Origin: an uncultured Bacteroidota bacterium | GTDB lineage: Bacteria; Bacteroidota; Bacteroidia; Bacteroidales; GCA-2748055 | Assembly: GCA_937129385.1 (NCBI GenBank) | Contig: CAKZNC010000021.1 | Coordinates: forward strand, 1-36,853 | Direction of reading: 5' to 3' | Length of the DNA: 36,853 nt | In this document: positions 1-8,119 of the stretch, piece after piece | Layout of the letters: each line of letters opens with the position of its first letter | Numbering within the stretch: position 1 is the stretch's first letter | Notes under the pieces: generated by a model | Told to the model about the DNA's origin: nothing | Databases searched by the model: none | Seen by the model: only the letters and a program-made list of their open reading frames with translations | Program-made: the position numbers and the translations under genes

Positions 1-520
1 GGCCTACAGTATCGATAACAGCGGACCGTTTTCCCAACTGCCTTTGAATGACAGTGTCAACGCCAATACATACGGCATACGGATCATTTTAGACCGCCAG
101 GAGGTGATTCCTGAAGAAAATCAACAATTGGCATTACTCAGATCTGTCAGCCTGATGCAATCTGCATATGCTTTTTCGTGCTACTGTCCGAATGAGGTCT
201 TTTTTGAACCTGCCGACTGGATCGATTCGATACATATTACCACAATCAATGAATTCGACGCGTTCCACCCGGCCGGATCCGAGGTGTCTGACTACTTCCT
301 CGTACTTAGGTGGGGTGATATGGTTCCCCTGGACCAGCTTCCGGATTATGTCATCAATACCCCGTTCGATCCGGAGGACAAAACCCTTGAAATTAACGCC
401 CTGCTGATGAATGCCCCGGATCCCGACCTTCCTGAGAACCATGCTTTCAACCTTGAGATATATCTTTCAGACGGACGTATACTACAAACTGAAACTGAAG
501 AAATAACACTGGCCCAATGA
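1..520 (+). CDS. Hypothetical protein, 5'-truncated by window edge (DUF5034-like lipoprotein?)
   Basis: The reading frame is open from the first codon in the window (base 2) to a TGA at 518-520, so the gene begins upstream and only about 172 C-terminal residues are seen. The TTG at 44 is probably an internal Leu, not a start. The visible part is acidic, has no membrane segment, and contains a YGIRIILDR stretch and a CYCPNE motif. From memory this resembles the small Bacteroidota lipoprotein family DUF5034, but I cannot confirm that, and no biochemical role can be given. The stop overlaps the next start by 4 nt (ATGA at 517-520), so the two are translated from one message with the outer-membrane barrel gene. 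A lipoprotein signal, if there is one, would lie outside the window. Confidence 0.7.
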   Translation, partial: AYSIDNSGPFSQLPLNDSVNANTYGIRIILDRQEVIPEENQQLALLRSVSLMQSAYAFSCYCPNEVFFEPADWIDSIHITTINEFDAFHPAGSEVSDYFLVLRWGDMVPLDQLPDYVINTPFDPEDKTLEINALLMNAPDPDLPENHAFNLEIYLSDGRILQTETEEITLAQ

Positions 521-1350
521 AACCTTCAGCAGACAAAATAGCTTTGCCCGGATTAAAAATCCTGGCCATCATCATCCTCTTCACCACAGGGAATTCAAGC
601 GCAGCAGCACAGCCCCTTGAGAATGAGTACCCTGCCACATACATCGGTTTTTCCTATGGCTACTCCATCCCCCTTACCACTTTGGAAACCGGGGAGATCA
701 CAGATCAACTCATCGGGTTCCGGTCACGTTTCGACTACGCCAGGTACTTCTCCGGTACTAAATTCCTCAACGAACGACTTGGCTTGAATTATCACTGGCA
801 GAGGTGCTACGCCCAGGAAAGATCAGGCCAGGATGCCTCGTTTTATGATCTGCTGACACAACAGTACAACAGTGATTACTTCTTTATCGCATATGAAACC
901 CCTGAAAAAGACAACAACCTTTACAACAGGGACTTTTCGCAGGGATACATCGGACTGGTCTACCGGGTGGCAAACGAGCGCTTTTTTCTCCTTCCCCAAC
1001 TGAGTCTCGGCTACACCACTTTCTATACGACAAATGTGACCTTAAGGCTGAAAGAAAAAAACAGCAACCGTTATCATACTGTTGAATATAAAAATGACAA
1101 GTACCAGGATAGTTATTTTACAGCTGCCTATGGTGCCAGGGCAGGGGTAAGAGTAATCAACCGGATCCACTTTACCATCGAATGCGGATATACCTGGTTC
1201 CGCCCCGATTTTACCTATACAATCAATCAGAATGACCTGGTCGAAGGAACATCTTCGAGCAGGGAGGTCAGCTATACCAGGAACCTGCATTCCCTGTCCG
1301 TCGGATTTGGCCTCACCTATGAGTTTGACTACAATACAATCGATAATTGA
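517..1350 (+). CDS. Outer-membrane beta-barrel family protein (hypothetical)
   Basis: The protein has 277 residues. A hydrophobic stretch at about residues 12-32 (LKILAIIILF... ending SSAAAQP) looks like a Sec signal peptide cleaved after AAA or AAAQ. The mature part is rich in alternating aromatic/polar strands (YIGFSYGYSIPL near the start, SVGFGLTYEF near the end), which is typical of small Bacteroidota outer-membrane barrels of the PF13568 or OmpW-like kind. No catalytic motif is visible. The ATG overlaps the previous stop by 4 nt and the next gene begins 25 nt after the stop, so it sits in the middle of a three-gene operon. It may be a structural or channel protein of the outer membrane. 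Family assignment below 'barrel' is not possible from the sequence alone. Confidence 0.75.
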   Translation: MKPSADKIALPGLKILAIIILFTTGNSSAAAQPLENEYPATYIGFSYGYSIPLTTLETGEITDQLIGFRSRFDYARYFSGTKFLNERLGLNYHWQRCYAQERSGQDASFYDLLTQQYNSDYFFIAYETPEKDNNLYNRDFSQGYIGLVYRVANERFFLLPQLSLGYTTFYTTNVTLRLKEKNSNRYHTVEYKNDKYQDSYFTAAYGARAGVRVINRIHFTIECGYTWFRPDFTYTINQNDLVEGTSSSREVSYTRNLHSLSVGFGLTYEFDYNTIDN

Positions 1351-1375
1351 AACACAGCATCAATACCCACACCTC

Positions 1376-2932
1376 ATGAAATTCATCACACACCAGCCAT
1401 CTTTAAGTCGCAAGGTCGCAATGTTGATGGCAATCTTCACATTGACCCTCTCCTCCTGTACTCAAAAATCAGGCGAATCGACCGATCTGCCAGGATCGAC
1501 ACCCGAAGCAGAAGGGGTCACCTCAGCATCGATCCTGAGCTTCCTCGAGGCAGTACCCGGCAGCGGACAGGAGCTCCACAGTTTCATGTACCTCCGTCAC
1601 GGCAAGGTGATCGCTGAGGGCTGGTGGGATCCATATGCAGCAGAGTTGAAACACACGTTATATTCAACCAGCAAGAGCTTTACCTCCACAGCCATTGGTT
1701 TTGCCGTGTGGGAAGGATTGCTAAATGTGGATGACAAGGTCGTTGATTTTTTCCCGGAATACCTGCCGGACTCGGTAAGTGAAAACCTTGCTGCAATGAC
1801 TGTGAAGGACTTGCTCACCATGAGTGCCGGACAGGACCCGGAACCTACTTTTGCCAGGATCCTGCCTTCAGACAACTGGATCAAAGCATTTCTCGCAGCG
1901 CCTGTTCCGGATAGGCCCGGGTCAAAATTTCTCTATAACTCTTCGGCCACCTACATGCTTTCAGCGATCATTACAGAAGTTACCGGCGAAACCGTCCTCG
2001 AATATCTCGGGCCCAGGCTCTTCGATCCGCTGGGGATTAAAGGCATGGACTGGGAAGTGGACCCTGCAGGGATCAATGTCGGTGGCTGGGGTCTTAGGCT
2101 GAAAACTGAAGACATGGCCAAATTCGGACAGCTGTTCCTTCAAAAGGGAGAATGGAAAGGAGAACAAATCGTGCCGGAAGAGTGGATTAATGAGGCGACC
2201 AGCAAACATATAGATCAGCAGCCACAACTCACTGAAGAGGAAAAATCGGAAAGTGACTGGCTGCAGGGATACGGGTATAAGTTCTGGAGGTCTCGACACA
2301 ATTCTTACCGTGCCGACGGCGCCTATGGTCAGTATATCCTGGTAATTCCCGAAAAGGAAGTGGTGATTGCCATTACCGCCAATGCACGTGATATGCAGAA
2401 AGAGCTGAACCTTGTATGGGATCACCTTCTTCCCGGGATGAAAGATGCGCCGTTGCCGGAAGAAAAAGAGACACTTGGTGAACTCAATGAAAAGCTGACC
2501 TCACTGGCCATTGATCCTCCGGATACAGGTAGCAGTCCGGAACTGGAGGAGGCACTGTCGGGCAAAGTATTTAGGTACGGTGAACAGCAAGCGTCCGAGG
2601 AGTTTTCTTTCCGGTTTGAGAATGAAAGGTGTTTCCTGACCCAGCAAACTGCCGAAGGCGATGAATATGATTTCACATTTGGCGGTGGGGCCTGGGAGAT
2701 CGGCGAGACAAACAGGCCGGGACCCAACCTGTTGCCACAGCCCGATGCCAACCTGGAGGAGATGCTGCCCTTCAAAGTTGCAGGAGCATATAGATGGGAA
2801 GATGACCAGAGCCTGGAACTGATCCTTCGATATATTGAAAGTCCGCACACAATTCGAAGGACCTATAACTTTGAAGGTGACACAGTAAGGATCAGGCAAG
2901 GTGACAGGTTGATCGAAGCAACTCTCAAGTGA
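1376..2932 (+). CDS. Serine hydrolase lipoprotein, beta-lactamase/penicillin-binding fold
   Basis: The protein has 518 residues and belongs to the class C beta-lactamase-like family (PF00144; esterases, D-aminopeptidases and 6-aminohexanoate-dimer-hydrolase-like enzymes). The SxxK catalytic motif is S97-T-S-K100. The second motif region is FLYNSSATY with Y187. A DGAYGQY segment near residues 314-320 fills the place of the third motif, as in NylB-like enzymes. A lipobox (LTLSSC, Cys28) follows a short hydrophobic segment, so it is probably membrane-anchored in the periplasm or on the surface. The frame is open upstream to 1232, but I chose the ATG at 1376 because it gives a lipoprotein signal and starts just after the barrel gene. 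The roughly 150 residues after the catalytic domain form an additional all-beta region. The substrate is unknown, and beta-lactam hydrolysis should not be assumed. Confidence 0.85.
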   Translation: MKFITHQPSLSRKVAMLMAIFTLTLSSCTQKSGESTDLPGSTPEAEGVTSASILSFLEAVPGSGQELHSFMYLRHGKVIAEGWWDPYAAELKHTLYSTSKSFTSTAIGFAVWEGLLNVDDKVVDFFPEYLPDSVSENLAAMTVKDLLTMSAGQDPEPTFARILPSDNWIKAFLAAPVPDRPGSKFLYNSSATYMLSAIITEVTGETVLEYLGPRLFDPLGIKGMDWEVDPAGINVGGWGLRLKTEDMAKFGQLFLQKGEWKGEQIVPEEWINEATSKHIDQQPQLTEEEKSESDWLQGYGYKFWRSRHNSYRADGAYGQYILVIPEKEVVIAITANARDMQKELNLVWDHLLPGMKDAPLPEEKETLGELNEKLTSLAIDPPDTGSSPELEEALSGKVFRYGEQQASEEFSFRFENERCFLTQQTAEGDEYDFTFGGGAWEIGETNRPGPNLLPQPDANLEEMLPFKVAGAYRWEDDQSLELILRYIESPHTIRRTYNFEGDTVRIRQGDRLIEATLK

Positions 2933-2990
2933 TCCGGGGAACAAAAGATTTGAATTTGATCCACAGGGTTCTGAACAATAATGGACATCC

Positions 2991-3020
2991 GGGCGCAGGC
3001 GCCCTGATACAGTATCGGGC
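2991..3020 (+). other. Two overlapping, mutually exclusive hairpins after the hydrolase operon
   Basis: Bases 2991-3004 fold into GGGCG/CGCCC with a 4-nt loop. Bases 3001-3020 fold into GCCC(T)GATA/TATCGGGC with a CAG loop and one bulge. The two stems share GCCC (3001-3004), so only one can form at a time. No T-run follows, so this is not a textbook intrinsic terminator. It lies in the 217-nt gap between the hydrolase operon and the OmpA-like gene. Confidence 0.4.
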
Positions 3021-3088
3021 ATACAGACTGAAGCCTGATGACTGCAGAAGTACGTACAATTCAGCATAAAAAACAAGGGCAGAACTAC

Positions 3089-3118
3089 TTGACAACGGTC
3101 TTATTTTCGCGTAACTTG
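3089..3118 (+). promoter_or_regulatory. Predicted Bacteroidota promoter of the OmpA-like gene
   Basis: A TTGACA at 3089-3094 is followed 17 nt later by TAACTTG (3112-3118). This is close to the Bacteroidota pattern TTG-N19-21-TAnnTTTG, with one mismatch in the -7 element. The OmpA-like gene starts 31 nt downstream, which leaves a leader of about 25 nt. Confidence 0.5.
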
Positions 3119-3149
3119 CATGTTGCATGTAATTTTAAACCCCAAAACG

Positions 3150-3668
3150 ATGAGACCACTAATTATAGGCATTCTGATTTTTCTCGCCTGGTTAGCGTTG
3201 TCAACCTGGTATTATTCCACGCAGATCTTTCCAGCATTCAGCCAGGAGGACGAAAACACTGAAGTACAGGCATTTCCTGACACAACACTTGCTCCGGAAG
3301 CTGAACCTGCTGAACCGGAGACCCCTGACCCTCCTGGTGATGTGATCGTCTATTTTGATTACAATAGCACCCGTATTCAGAATGAAGAAATCCTGAACAG
3401 TTACATTCCGGGAAGCAAAGAATACCTTGAAACGGTTCAGGATGCATGTGTGCTGGTTACCGGGCACACCTGTGATATTGGGACAAACGCCTACAATATG
3501 GACCTTGGCAAACGAAGGGCATTGGCAGTCCGGAAATTCCTGGAACAAAACGGATTGGAAGATGGATGTCTGGAAACAACCTCAACAGGAGAGGCTGATC
3601 CGGCAGTTCCGAATTCCAGCAAAGAAAACCGGGAAAAGAACAGGCGGGCTGTTGTACATATGCAATAA
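3150..3668 (+). CDS. OmpA-like peptidoglycan-associated membrane protein
   Basis: The protein has 172 residues. Residues 1-22 form a hydrophobic anchor (IIGILIFLAWLAL) with no clear cleavage site. A Pro/Glu-rich linker (about 33-62) follows, then a C-terminal OmpA-family domain (PF00691, about 64-172). The family signatures are present: V(I)VYFDYNSTRI at the start, GHTCDIG with Asp109, the GKRRALAV helix, and NRRAVV near the C-terminus. In known members the Asp and Arg bind the diaminopimelate of peptidoglycan. I start it at the ATG at 3150, not the upstream frame-extended codon at 3120, because the promoter-like element at 3112-3118 would place 3120 before or at transcription initiation. It probably tethers the inner or outer membrane to the wall and is cotranscribed with the small gene that follows 15 nt later. 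Confidence 0.85.
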   Translation: MRPLIIGILIFLAWLALSTWYYSTQIFPAFSQEDENTEVQAFPDTTLAPEAEPAEPETPDPPGDVIVYFDYNSTRIQNEEILNSYIPGSKEYLETVQDACVLVTGHTCDIGTNAYNMDLGKRRALAVRKFLEQNGLEDGCLETTSTGEADPAVPNSSKENREKNRRAVVHMQ

Positions 3669-3683
3669 TAAAAAACAGATATC

Positions 3684-3926
3684 ATGGAATTACTTTTTTC
3701 AATACTGGCAAAATCAACCACCCAGGCGGTCATCGAGATCATCATCCTGATCCTGGTTACAGGAATTATCGGTTATTTCACCTCCTATTTTTATTACAGG
3801 TCCATTTACAGAAAAAGGATTGAAAAACTGGAGGCAGAAAAGGAGGGACTTCAGCGAAAAGTTGATGGTCTCCAGGCCGCAAACGATGAGCTGAATAAAA
3901 AGGTGGCGGAACTGGAAAAGAAATAG
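3684..3926 (+). CDS. Small membrane protein with C-terminal coiled coil
   Basis: The protein has 80 residues. A single transmembrane helix (about 16-38: AVIEIIILILVTGIIGYFTSYFYY) is followed by a highly charged heptad-patterned tail (RKRIEKLEAEKEGL..., leucines at regular spacing) that should form a coiled coil to the C-terminus. It starts 15 nt after the OmpA-like gene and is probably cotranscribed with it. Proteins of this shape act as membrane-anchored scaffolds or oligomerisation partners, but no family name or function can be given. Confidence 0.65.
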   Translation: MELLFSILAKSTTQAVIEIIILILVTGIIGYFTSYFYYRSIYRKRIEKLEAEKEGLQRKVDGLQAANDELNKKVAELEKK

Positions 3927-3936
3927 TGCTTTTCAC

Positions 3937-3944
3937 TATTTTTG
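3937..3944 (+). promoter_or_regulatory. Predicted promoter -7 element upstream of the antiporter gene
   Basis: TATTTTTG is an exact match to the Bacteroidota TAnnTTTG element, 11 nt after the stop of the preceding gene and 63 nt before the next ATG. No convincing TTG -33 box is seen at the usual distance. Transcription would start around 3950, within the nested hairpin that follows. Confidence 0.5.
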
Positions 3945-3946
3945 CA

Positions 3947-4002
3947 TGCATAAAAACTGGTCCGGAAAATCGAATGAAGATTCCGGCGATAAATTTTATG
4001 CA
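3947..4002 (+). other. Nested inverted repeats in the leader of the antiporter gene
   Basis: An outer perfect 9-bp stem pairs TGCATAAAA (3947-3955) with TTTTATGCA (3994-4002). An inner 6-bp stem pairs CCGGAA (3962-3967) with TTCCGG (3981-3986). The outer stem ends 4 nt before the ATG at 4007, so in RNA it would hold the ribosome-binding region in a structure. It could instead be an intrinsic terminator for the upstream gene, or a DNA operator. The sequence does not distinguish these. Confidence 0.5.
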
Positions 4003-4006
4003 TTAA

Positions 4007-5203
4007 ATGCAATTTACTCCTGAGCATCTTCCCGGGATATTGATCCCGCTGGTGATGATCGCTGTAAGCGGACACATCATCTGGAGAAGCACAAGCAGTT
4101 TTGAACTTGCTGCCGATTACCTGGGACGAAAGATGTCGCGCGGGGTAAAGGGTGCCACCATCAATGCTGTGGCCAGCAGCATGCCGGAATTCCTGACCAC
4201 CCTTTTTTTTGTCTTCGCTGTAAAAAACGATGGAGCGTTTGTAGATTCTTTTTCGGGCGGACTCGGAGTTGTTGCAGGAAGTGCAATCTTCAATATCCTG
4301 ATCATTCCAGTCGCTGTGATTTTTTTTGGGACGAGTGGATTCAGGAGTAAAAGCTTCCGGCTGGACAAAAAGATCATACGCCGTGATGGAATATTCCTTA
4401 TACTGTCAAACGTGGTGCTGATCCTGGTGATCAGTCAGCAAATCCTCCGGCCCACACACGGGATCGTCCTCATCGGTATTTACCTGATTTACCTGTTTCT
4501 GCTTCGCAAGGGCTTAGGCTTCAAGACGAAAGAGCATTCTGAGCAGAAAGAATTCCGAGTTGAAAAGATGCATCTTGGCTTGATACATATTTTAAAACTG
4601 GATATAAAGCAGTTGATGCTGAATGGAAAAAAGCTGAACCGCGGCAATGCCTGGGCGACAATGTTTGTATCCATCGTTGTAATGAGTGGTGGAACCTGGC
4701 TGCTTGTGAAAGGCACAGAATTGCTTGGACACGATAAGTATTCGTTATTGGGTATAGAGGGGTTATATGGATTGGGACTTCCAGTGATCTACCTCTCTGT
4801 ACTGCTGGCAGCAGCTGCCACAAGTATTCCGGATACCATGATCTCGGTCCGTGATGCCAGGAAAGGGAACCATGATGATTCCATCTCCAATGCCCTGGGC
4901 AGCAACATATTTGACATCTCATTTGCATTGGGGTTGCCCCTGTTGCTTTTTACGTTCATTTATGACAACCTGGAAATGTCGCGAGACATACGCATACTGA
5001 CAATCATTTCATGGCTGTTGATGTGGCTCATCAACCTTGTTGTGGTGCCGGTATTCATTCTCTCTAAAAAGATCAACCGAAGGGTTGGACTTCTCCTGCT
5101 CCTGCTCTATATTGCATTTATCGTTATCATAACCAAAGAAGTCATTCATTCGGAACTGATCTCCGAGTACATTGGGAACTTCCTCGACTTTATGAACAGG
5201 TAA
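4007..5203 (+). CDS. Na+/Ca2+ exchanger-family (CaCA) cation antiporter
   Basis: The protein has 398 residues, with about 10 hydrophobic segments in two homologous halves, which is the layout of the sodium/calcium exchanger family (PF01699 x2; YrbG-like). The first alpha-repeat is at about 49-97: NAVASSMPEFLTT with Glu61, then GSAIFN. The second is at about 266-308: AAATSIPDTMIS with Asp276, then DSISNALGSNIFD. In the family these acidic residues line the ion site. The second repeat has Asp where many members have Glu. It would sit in the inner membrane and exchange Ca2+ (or another cation) for Na+ or H+. A long charged cytoplasmic loop (about 172-215) joins the halves. It is probably transcribed from its own promoter at 3937 with a structured leader. 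Confidence 0.88.
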   Translation: MQFTPEHLPGILIPLVMIAVSGHIIWRSTSSFELAADYLGRKMSRGVKGATINAVASSMPEFLTTLFFVFAVKNDGAFVDSFSGGLGVVAGSAIFNILIIPVAVIFFGTSGFRSKSFRLDKKIIRRDGIFLILSNVVLILVISQQILRPTHGIVLIGIYLIYLFLLRKGLGFKTKEHSEQKEFRVEKMHLGLIHILKLDIKQLMLNGKKLNRGNAWATMFVSIVVMSGGTWLLVKGTELLGHDKYSLLGIEGLYGLGLPVIYLSVLLAAAATSIPDTMISVRDARKGNHDDSISNALGSNIFDISFALGLPLLLFTFIYDNLEMSRDIRILTIISWLLMWLINLVVVPVFILSKKINRRVGLLLLLLYIAFIVIITKEVIHSELISEYIGNFLDFMNR

Positions 5204-5313
5204 TTTAGAGTCGAGCGCAATACGCAACACGCATCCCTCCAAATTCTCCGAACAAACAACCTGCTGTCCCGTTATACCCACAGAACATTTCAAACCAAAA
5301 AAATATAACAACA

Positions 5314-5736
5314 ATGTCAGCAAGAAAAGCAAATGCAAGATGGAACGGCACCCTTAAGGAAGGTGCAGGATCAATGAACTTCAGTGATTATGCCGGACCA
5401 TATACATATGCCTCACGATTTGAGGAGGGTCAGGGAACCAACCCCGAAGAATTGATCGGTGCAGCTCATGCAGGATGCTACTCCATGTTCCTGTCAGCAC
5501 TCATCAGTGCAGAAAACCTGGAACCGGAAAGTGTCTCCACAACTGCCACTGTGCATCTGGGCAAAGATGATGTCGGACCTGTAATTTCCACCATCGAATT
5601 GAATACAGAGGTGATCTGTAAAGATCTCACAAAGGAAAAATTTGACGAACTTACGAAAGCAGCGAAGGAGAAATGTCCGGTATCCCGATTGGTCGCTGCA
5701 GCAGATATTAAGCTGGAAGCGAAACTGATTTCGTAA
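5314..5736 (+). CDS. osmC: OsmC family organic hydroperoxide reductase
   Basis: The protein has 140 residues, the same length as E. coli OsmC. The characteristic motif RFEEGQGTNPEELIGAAHAGC contains the peroxidatic Cys55. The resolving Cys121 lies in KEKCPVSRL, as in the family. OsmC reduces organic hydroperoxides in the cytoplasm with these two cysteines, and in the family it forms a dimer with shared active sites. The 110-nt upstream gap is A-rich just before the ATG (AAAAAAATATAACAACA), as is common for well-translated Bacteroidota genes. No exact TAnnTTTG element was found. It is convergent with the methyltransferase, 13 nt apart. Confidence 0.93.
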   Translation: MSARKANARWNGTLKEGAGSMNFSDYAGPYTYASRFEEGQGTNPEELIGAAHAGCYSMFLSALISAENLEPESVSTTATVHLGKDDVGPVISTIELNTEVICKDLTKEKFDELTKAAKEKCPVSRLVAAADIKLEAKLIS

Positions 5737-5749
5737 GGAGAAATGAGAA

Positions 5750-6577
5750 TCAGGCAGTTCCTGTAATGACGACATAGTCACGTTGTCGTTTCAGGAGCCG
5801 GATGTTCAGCCTCACATTGATGGTATAGAACAGTTTTAGTGAAAGATCCCGGAACACATTGCTCCGTGGCATCTTTTTCAGCCATTGGGGATATAGTTCG
5901 AATCCACGGATCACCTCATCTGTAATATCATTGAACCGAAGAATTTCGAGTCCGGCAGCAGCCAGCTCGGTTTCATACTTTTCCCTTGGCCAGTGGTTCA
6001 GCTGCATTCCCTCCTTCCATTTTCGCTTGGAGGCAGTTCCGCTTTTCGGATCAGAAATAATATCCGCAATCAGGAAATGGCCACCCGGCTTCAGGACGCG
6101 TTTGATCTCACGCAAGAAGGCGGGCTTGTCAGGATAATGAAATGCACTTTCAATATTTACCACGACATCGAATGAATGATCTTCTATCGACAAAAGGTCC
6201 TGGGCATCTCCTGTATCGAACTCAACGCCGGAGGTGCCGTTACGTTCAGCCTCCCCCCTGGCAATGTCAATATTGGCCTTATTGAGGTCAATGGCTTTCA
6301 GAAATTCAGGTCCGTATTTTTCCATAAGATACAAAGCCTGTATCCCGTTACCACATCCAATCTCCAGCACCCTTTTGCCACCAATACCAGGAAGACAGGA
6401 GATACAGTAGTCGGTCAGATTCTTCTGGGCAGTTTGAAATGAATCTTTTTCGCTGACAAAGTAGGGATAATGAAGCATAGTGTAGGTATCGTCCAACCTT
6501 TTCAGCGCCTGGTTCATCGATCTGTAATACCCATCGGTATTAAATCCTCCTTTGATAAGTGTGATCAGTCCTGCCAT
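5750..6577 (-). CDS. Class I SAM-dependent methyltransferase
   Basis: The protein has 275 residues. Motif I (VLEIGCGNG, residues 70-78) binds S-adenosylmethionine. The acidic residue at the end of strand 2 is in AIDLNKANID (about 95-104). Post-motif regions FDVVVNIESAFHYP (136-149) and RVLKPGGHFLIADI (160-173) complete the UbiE/Methyltransf_11-type core. The first 65 residues form a helical cap and the last 90 residues another substrate-side region ending in a basic segment. Small-molecule methylation is most likely, but the acceptor cannot be read from the sequence. It has its own promoter-like element 42-73 nt upstream, so it need not depend on the MFS gene behind it. Confidence 0.87.
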   Translation of the reverse strand: MAGLITLIKGGFNTDGYYRSMNQALKRLDDTYTMLHYPYFVSEKDSFQTAQKNLTDYCISCLPGIGGKRVLEIGCGNGIQALYLMEKYGPEFLKAIDLNKANIDIARGEAERNGTSGVEFDTGDAQDLLSIEDHSFDVVVNIESAFHYPDKPAFLREIKRVLKPGGHFLIADIISDPKSGTASKRKWKEGMQLNHWPREKYETELAAAGLEILRFNDITDEVIRGFELYPQWLKKMPRSNVFRDLSLKLFYTINVRLNIRLLKRQRDYVVITGTA

Positions 6578-6618
6578 TTGATTTATGCCATTTACACCCC
6601 GCGGGGTCGGTTAAAATG

Positions 6619-6650
6619 CAAAGACAATGAAAAATTACGTGAAAAGCAAA
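6619..6650 (-). promoter_or_regulatory. Predicted promoter of the methyltransferase gene (minus strand)
   Basis: On the minus strand a TTTG (6650-6647) is followed after exactly 20 nt by TGTCTTTG (6626-6619). This matches the Bacteroidota arrangement TTTG-N20-TAnnTTTG with one mismatch (G for A). The coding start lies about 42 nt downstream. Confidence 0.5.
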
Positions 6651-6698
6651 GAGTTCAAGCAATGCAGAAGATTCAGCAGTTCAATGTCCATGGCATGT

Positions 6699-7883
6699 TC
6701 ATCCGCTTCGAAGTGATCTCCTGAAAAAGACGATGCCCCATATGAGCATAACGGCTGCGATCCCTGAATGAATATGCATGGCACCAAGCATCCCTGTATG
6801 GTCCCGAAGGTACCCCAGGACCAGGTTACCGAGGGTAACCCCTGCCCCAAAATGGAAGGCCCAGATTAGTGCCTGACCTGTGGTGCGTAGATGAAAAGGT
6901 GTGTGGGACTGTACATATTCCACTACTCCGATCAGGAAAAAGGCAATGGTGATCCCGTGAAAAGCACTCAGGAAAATAGCGATCTCAGGGCTGGTGATCA
7001 GGCCATAAAGGATCATCCGAAGCATCGACGTGGCCATTGCAATGAGAATGACACGTTCCGGTCCGATACGTCGTGCAAGCCTTGCTCCCACCAGGAACAA
7101 CGGCACTTCAAATGCAGCCTGGATGAAGAACACGGTTCCAATAAATGAATTCCCTGCTCCTATATCCTTATAATACAGGTTAATAAATTGGTGCAGCGGC
7201 GATATTGCCAGTCCGTACATCATGATTATCATCAGGAATTCCAATAGCCTGCGGTTCCTGAAAAACACTGCAAAACTTCGAAAATTCACAAGGTTCCTGT
7301 TGACCACAGGTCTCGATGGCAGGGTAATGAGGTTGAAGACGGAAAGCAGGAGAAACATCAAAGCAGCGAGATTGAAGATGACTTGTGTGTTTTCACGTGC
7401 CAGGTAGCCTACCACAAGAGAAGCAATGGCATATCCTGCTGATCCCCACAACCTGAATTGTCCGTATGTATATTGTGGGTTTGTCCTGACAAAGCCCATG
7501 GCCATGCCATCCGTAACGGCACCACCTGGCTGGTGAAATACCGAGATCACGAAAATGAAGATTACCATCCAGTGAAAAGCCAGGGTCTGACCAATGAGGA
7601 ACACGAAAAGGGAACAGACAGCTGTAAGTAAGAGCAGAATCCTGTTGTTCCCGATCCTGTCGGCCAGCATGCCCCAAAACGGGACCACAACAGCAGATGT
7701 GGAAATAAAGATCGCATTAAGTGCGCCGATCTGCATGCTGCTGAAACCAATCCTGTCGAGGTGAACGTTGTAAAATGACTGCCAGGCAGCAAATGATCCC
7801 GCCAGCATAAAGAAGAAGATGGGAAGCCTGAGGGTCTCACGGACTTCAAAGGAAAATGATACTGGCCGCTTTCTGTTTTTCAT
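6699..7883 (-). CDS. MFS transporter (MFS_1-like / LacY-type sugar or aromatic acid symporter)
   Basis: I start it at the ATG at 7881-7883 (MKNRKRPVSF), giving 394 residues. The frame extends to 7952, but the extra 23 residues look non-coding. Twelve hydrophobic segments are visible, with a GMLADRIGNNRILLL loop between helices 2 and 3 that matches the MFS signature GxxxDRxGxR/K, and a related RLARRIGPERVIL loop after helix 8. The pattern (PQYTYGQFRLWGSAGYAI in helix 4-5) is that of the MFS_1_like / HcaT-NupG-LacY-like group. The substrate is unknown. It lies upstream of the methyltransferase on the same strand with a 121-nt gap that contains a separate promoter. Confidence 0.85.
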   Translation of the reverse strand: MKNRKRPVSFSFEVRETLRLPIFFFMLAGSFAAWQSFYNVHLDRIGFSSMQIGALNAIFISTSAVVVPFWGMLADRIGNNRILLLLTAVCSLFVFLIGQTLAFHWMVIFIFVISVFHQPGGAVTDGMAMGFVRTNPQYTYGQFRLWGSAGYAIASLVVGYLARENTQVIFNLAALMFLLLSVFNLITLPSRPVVNRNLVNFRSFAVFFRNRRLLEFLMIIMMYGLAISPLHQFINLYYKDIGAGNSFIGTVFFIQAAFEVPLFLVGARLARRIGPERVILIAMATSMLRMILYGLITSPEIAIFLSAFHGITIAFFLIGVVEYVQSHTPFHLRTTGQALIWAFHFGAGVTLGNLVLGYLRDHTGMLGAMHIHSGIAAVMLIWGIVFFRRSLRSG

Positions 7884-8092
7884 TCGAGAAAGAATAATGG
7901 CTTGCGGAAAAAACTCAGGGCATAAAGCTACAGTTTTTGTTGTGATAATCATTAGTGAATGTAACGATGTCCATCACGGATCTGCCCCAGGCACTGACAT
8001 GCCAGCTCCTACGATCTCTCCTGATAAGTAATCCTGATTATTATATTATCATTAATTTTCCTTTTTAGCTTTAATATTTACACTCAATAAAA

Positions 8093-8100
8093 TATATTTG
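8093..8100 (+). promoter_or_regulatory. Predicted promoter -7 element of the P-loop protein gene
   Basis: TATATTTG is an exact TAnnTTTG match 19 nt before the ATG at 8120. The surrounding 100 nt are very AT-rich. A clear -33 TTG at 19-21 nt spacing is not present. The leader would be only about 12 nt. Confidence 0.6.
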
Positions 8101-8119
8101 CAACAAATTATAAGGGAAG

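Noticed and set aside
1232-1375. Upstream extension of the serine hydrolase reading frame.
   Set aside because: It overlaps the barrel gene in another frame. The ATG at 1376 gives a proper lipoprotein signal.
2501-3076. 191-codon minus-strand frame across the end of the serine hydrolase gene.
   Set aside because: It is antisense to a clearly coding region, rich in Cys/Pro/Ser as expected of shadows, and has no leader.
3120-3149. Upstream start for the OmpA-like gene.
   Set aside because: It lies directly after the promoter -7 element, and the ATG at 3150 precedes the membrane anchor directly.
7884-7952. N-terminal extension of the MFS transporter.
   Set aside because: The 23 extra residues precede a charged start typical of MFS proteins and show no coding character. 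The start at 7883 is preferred.
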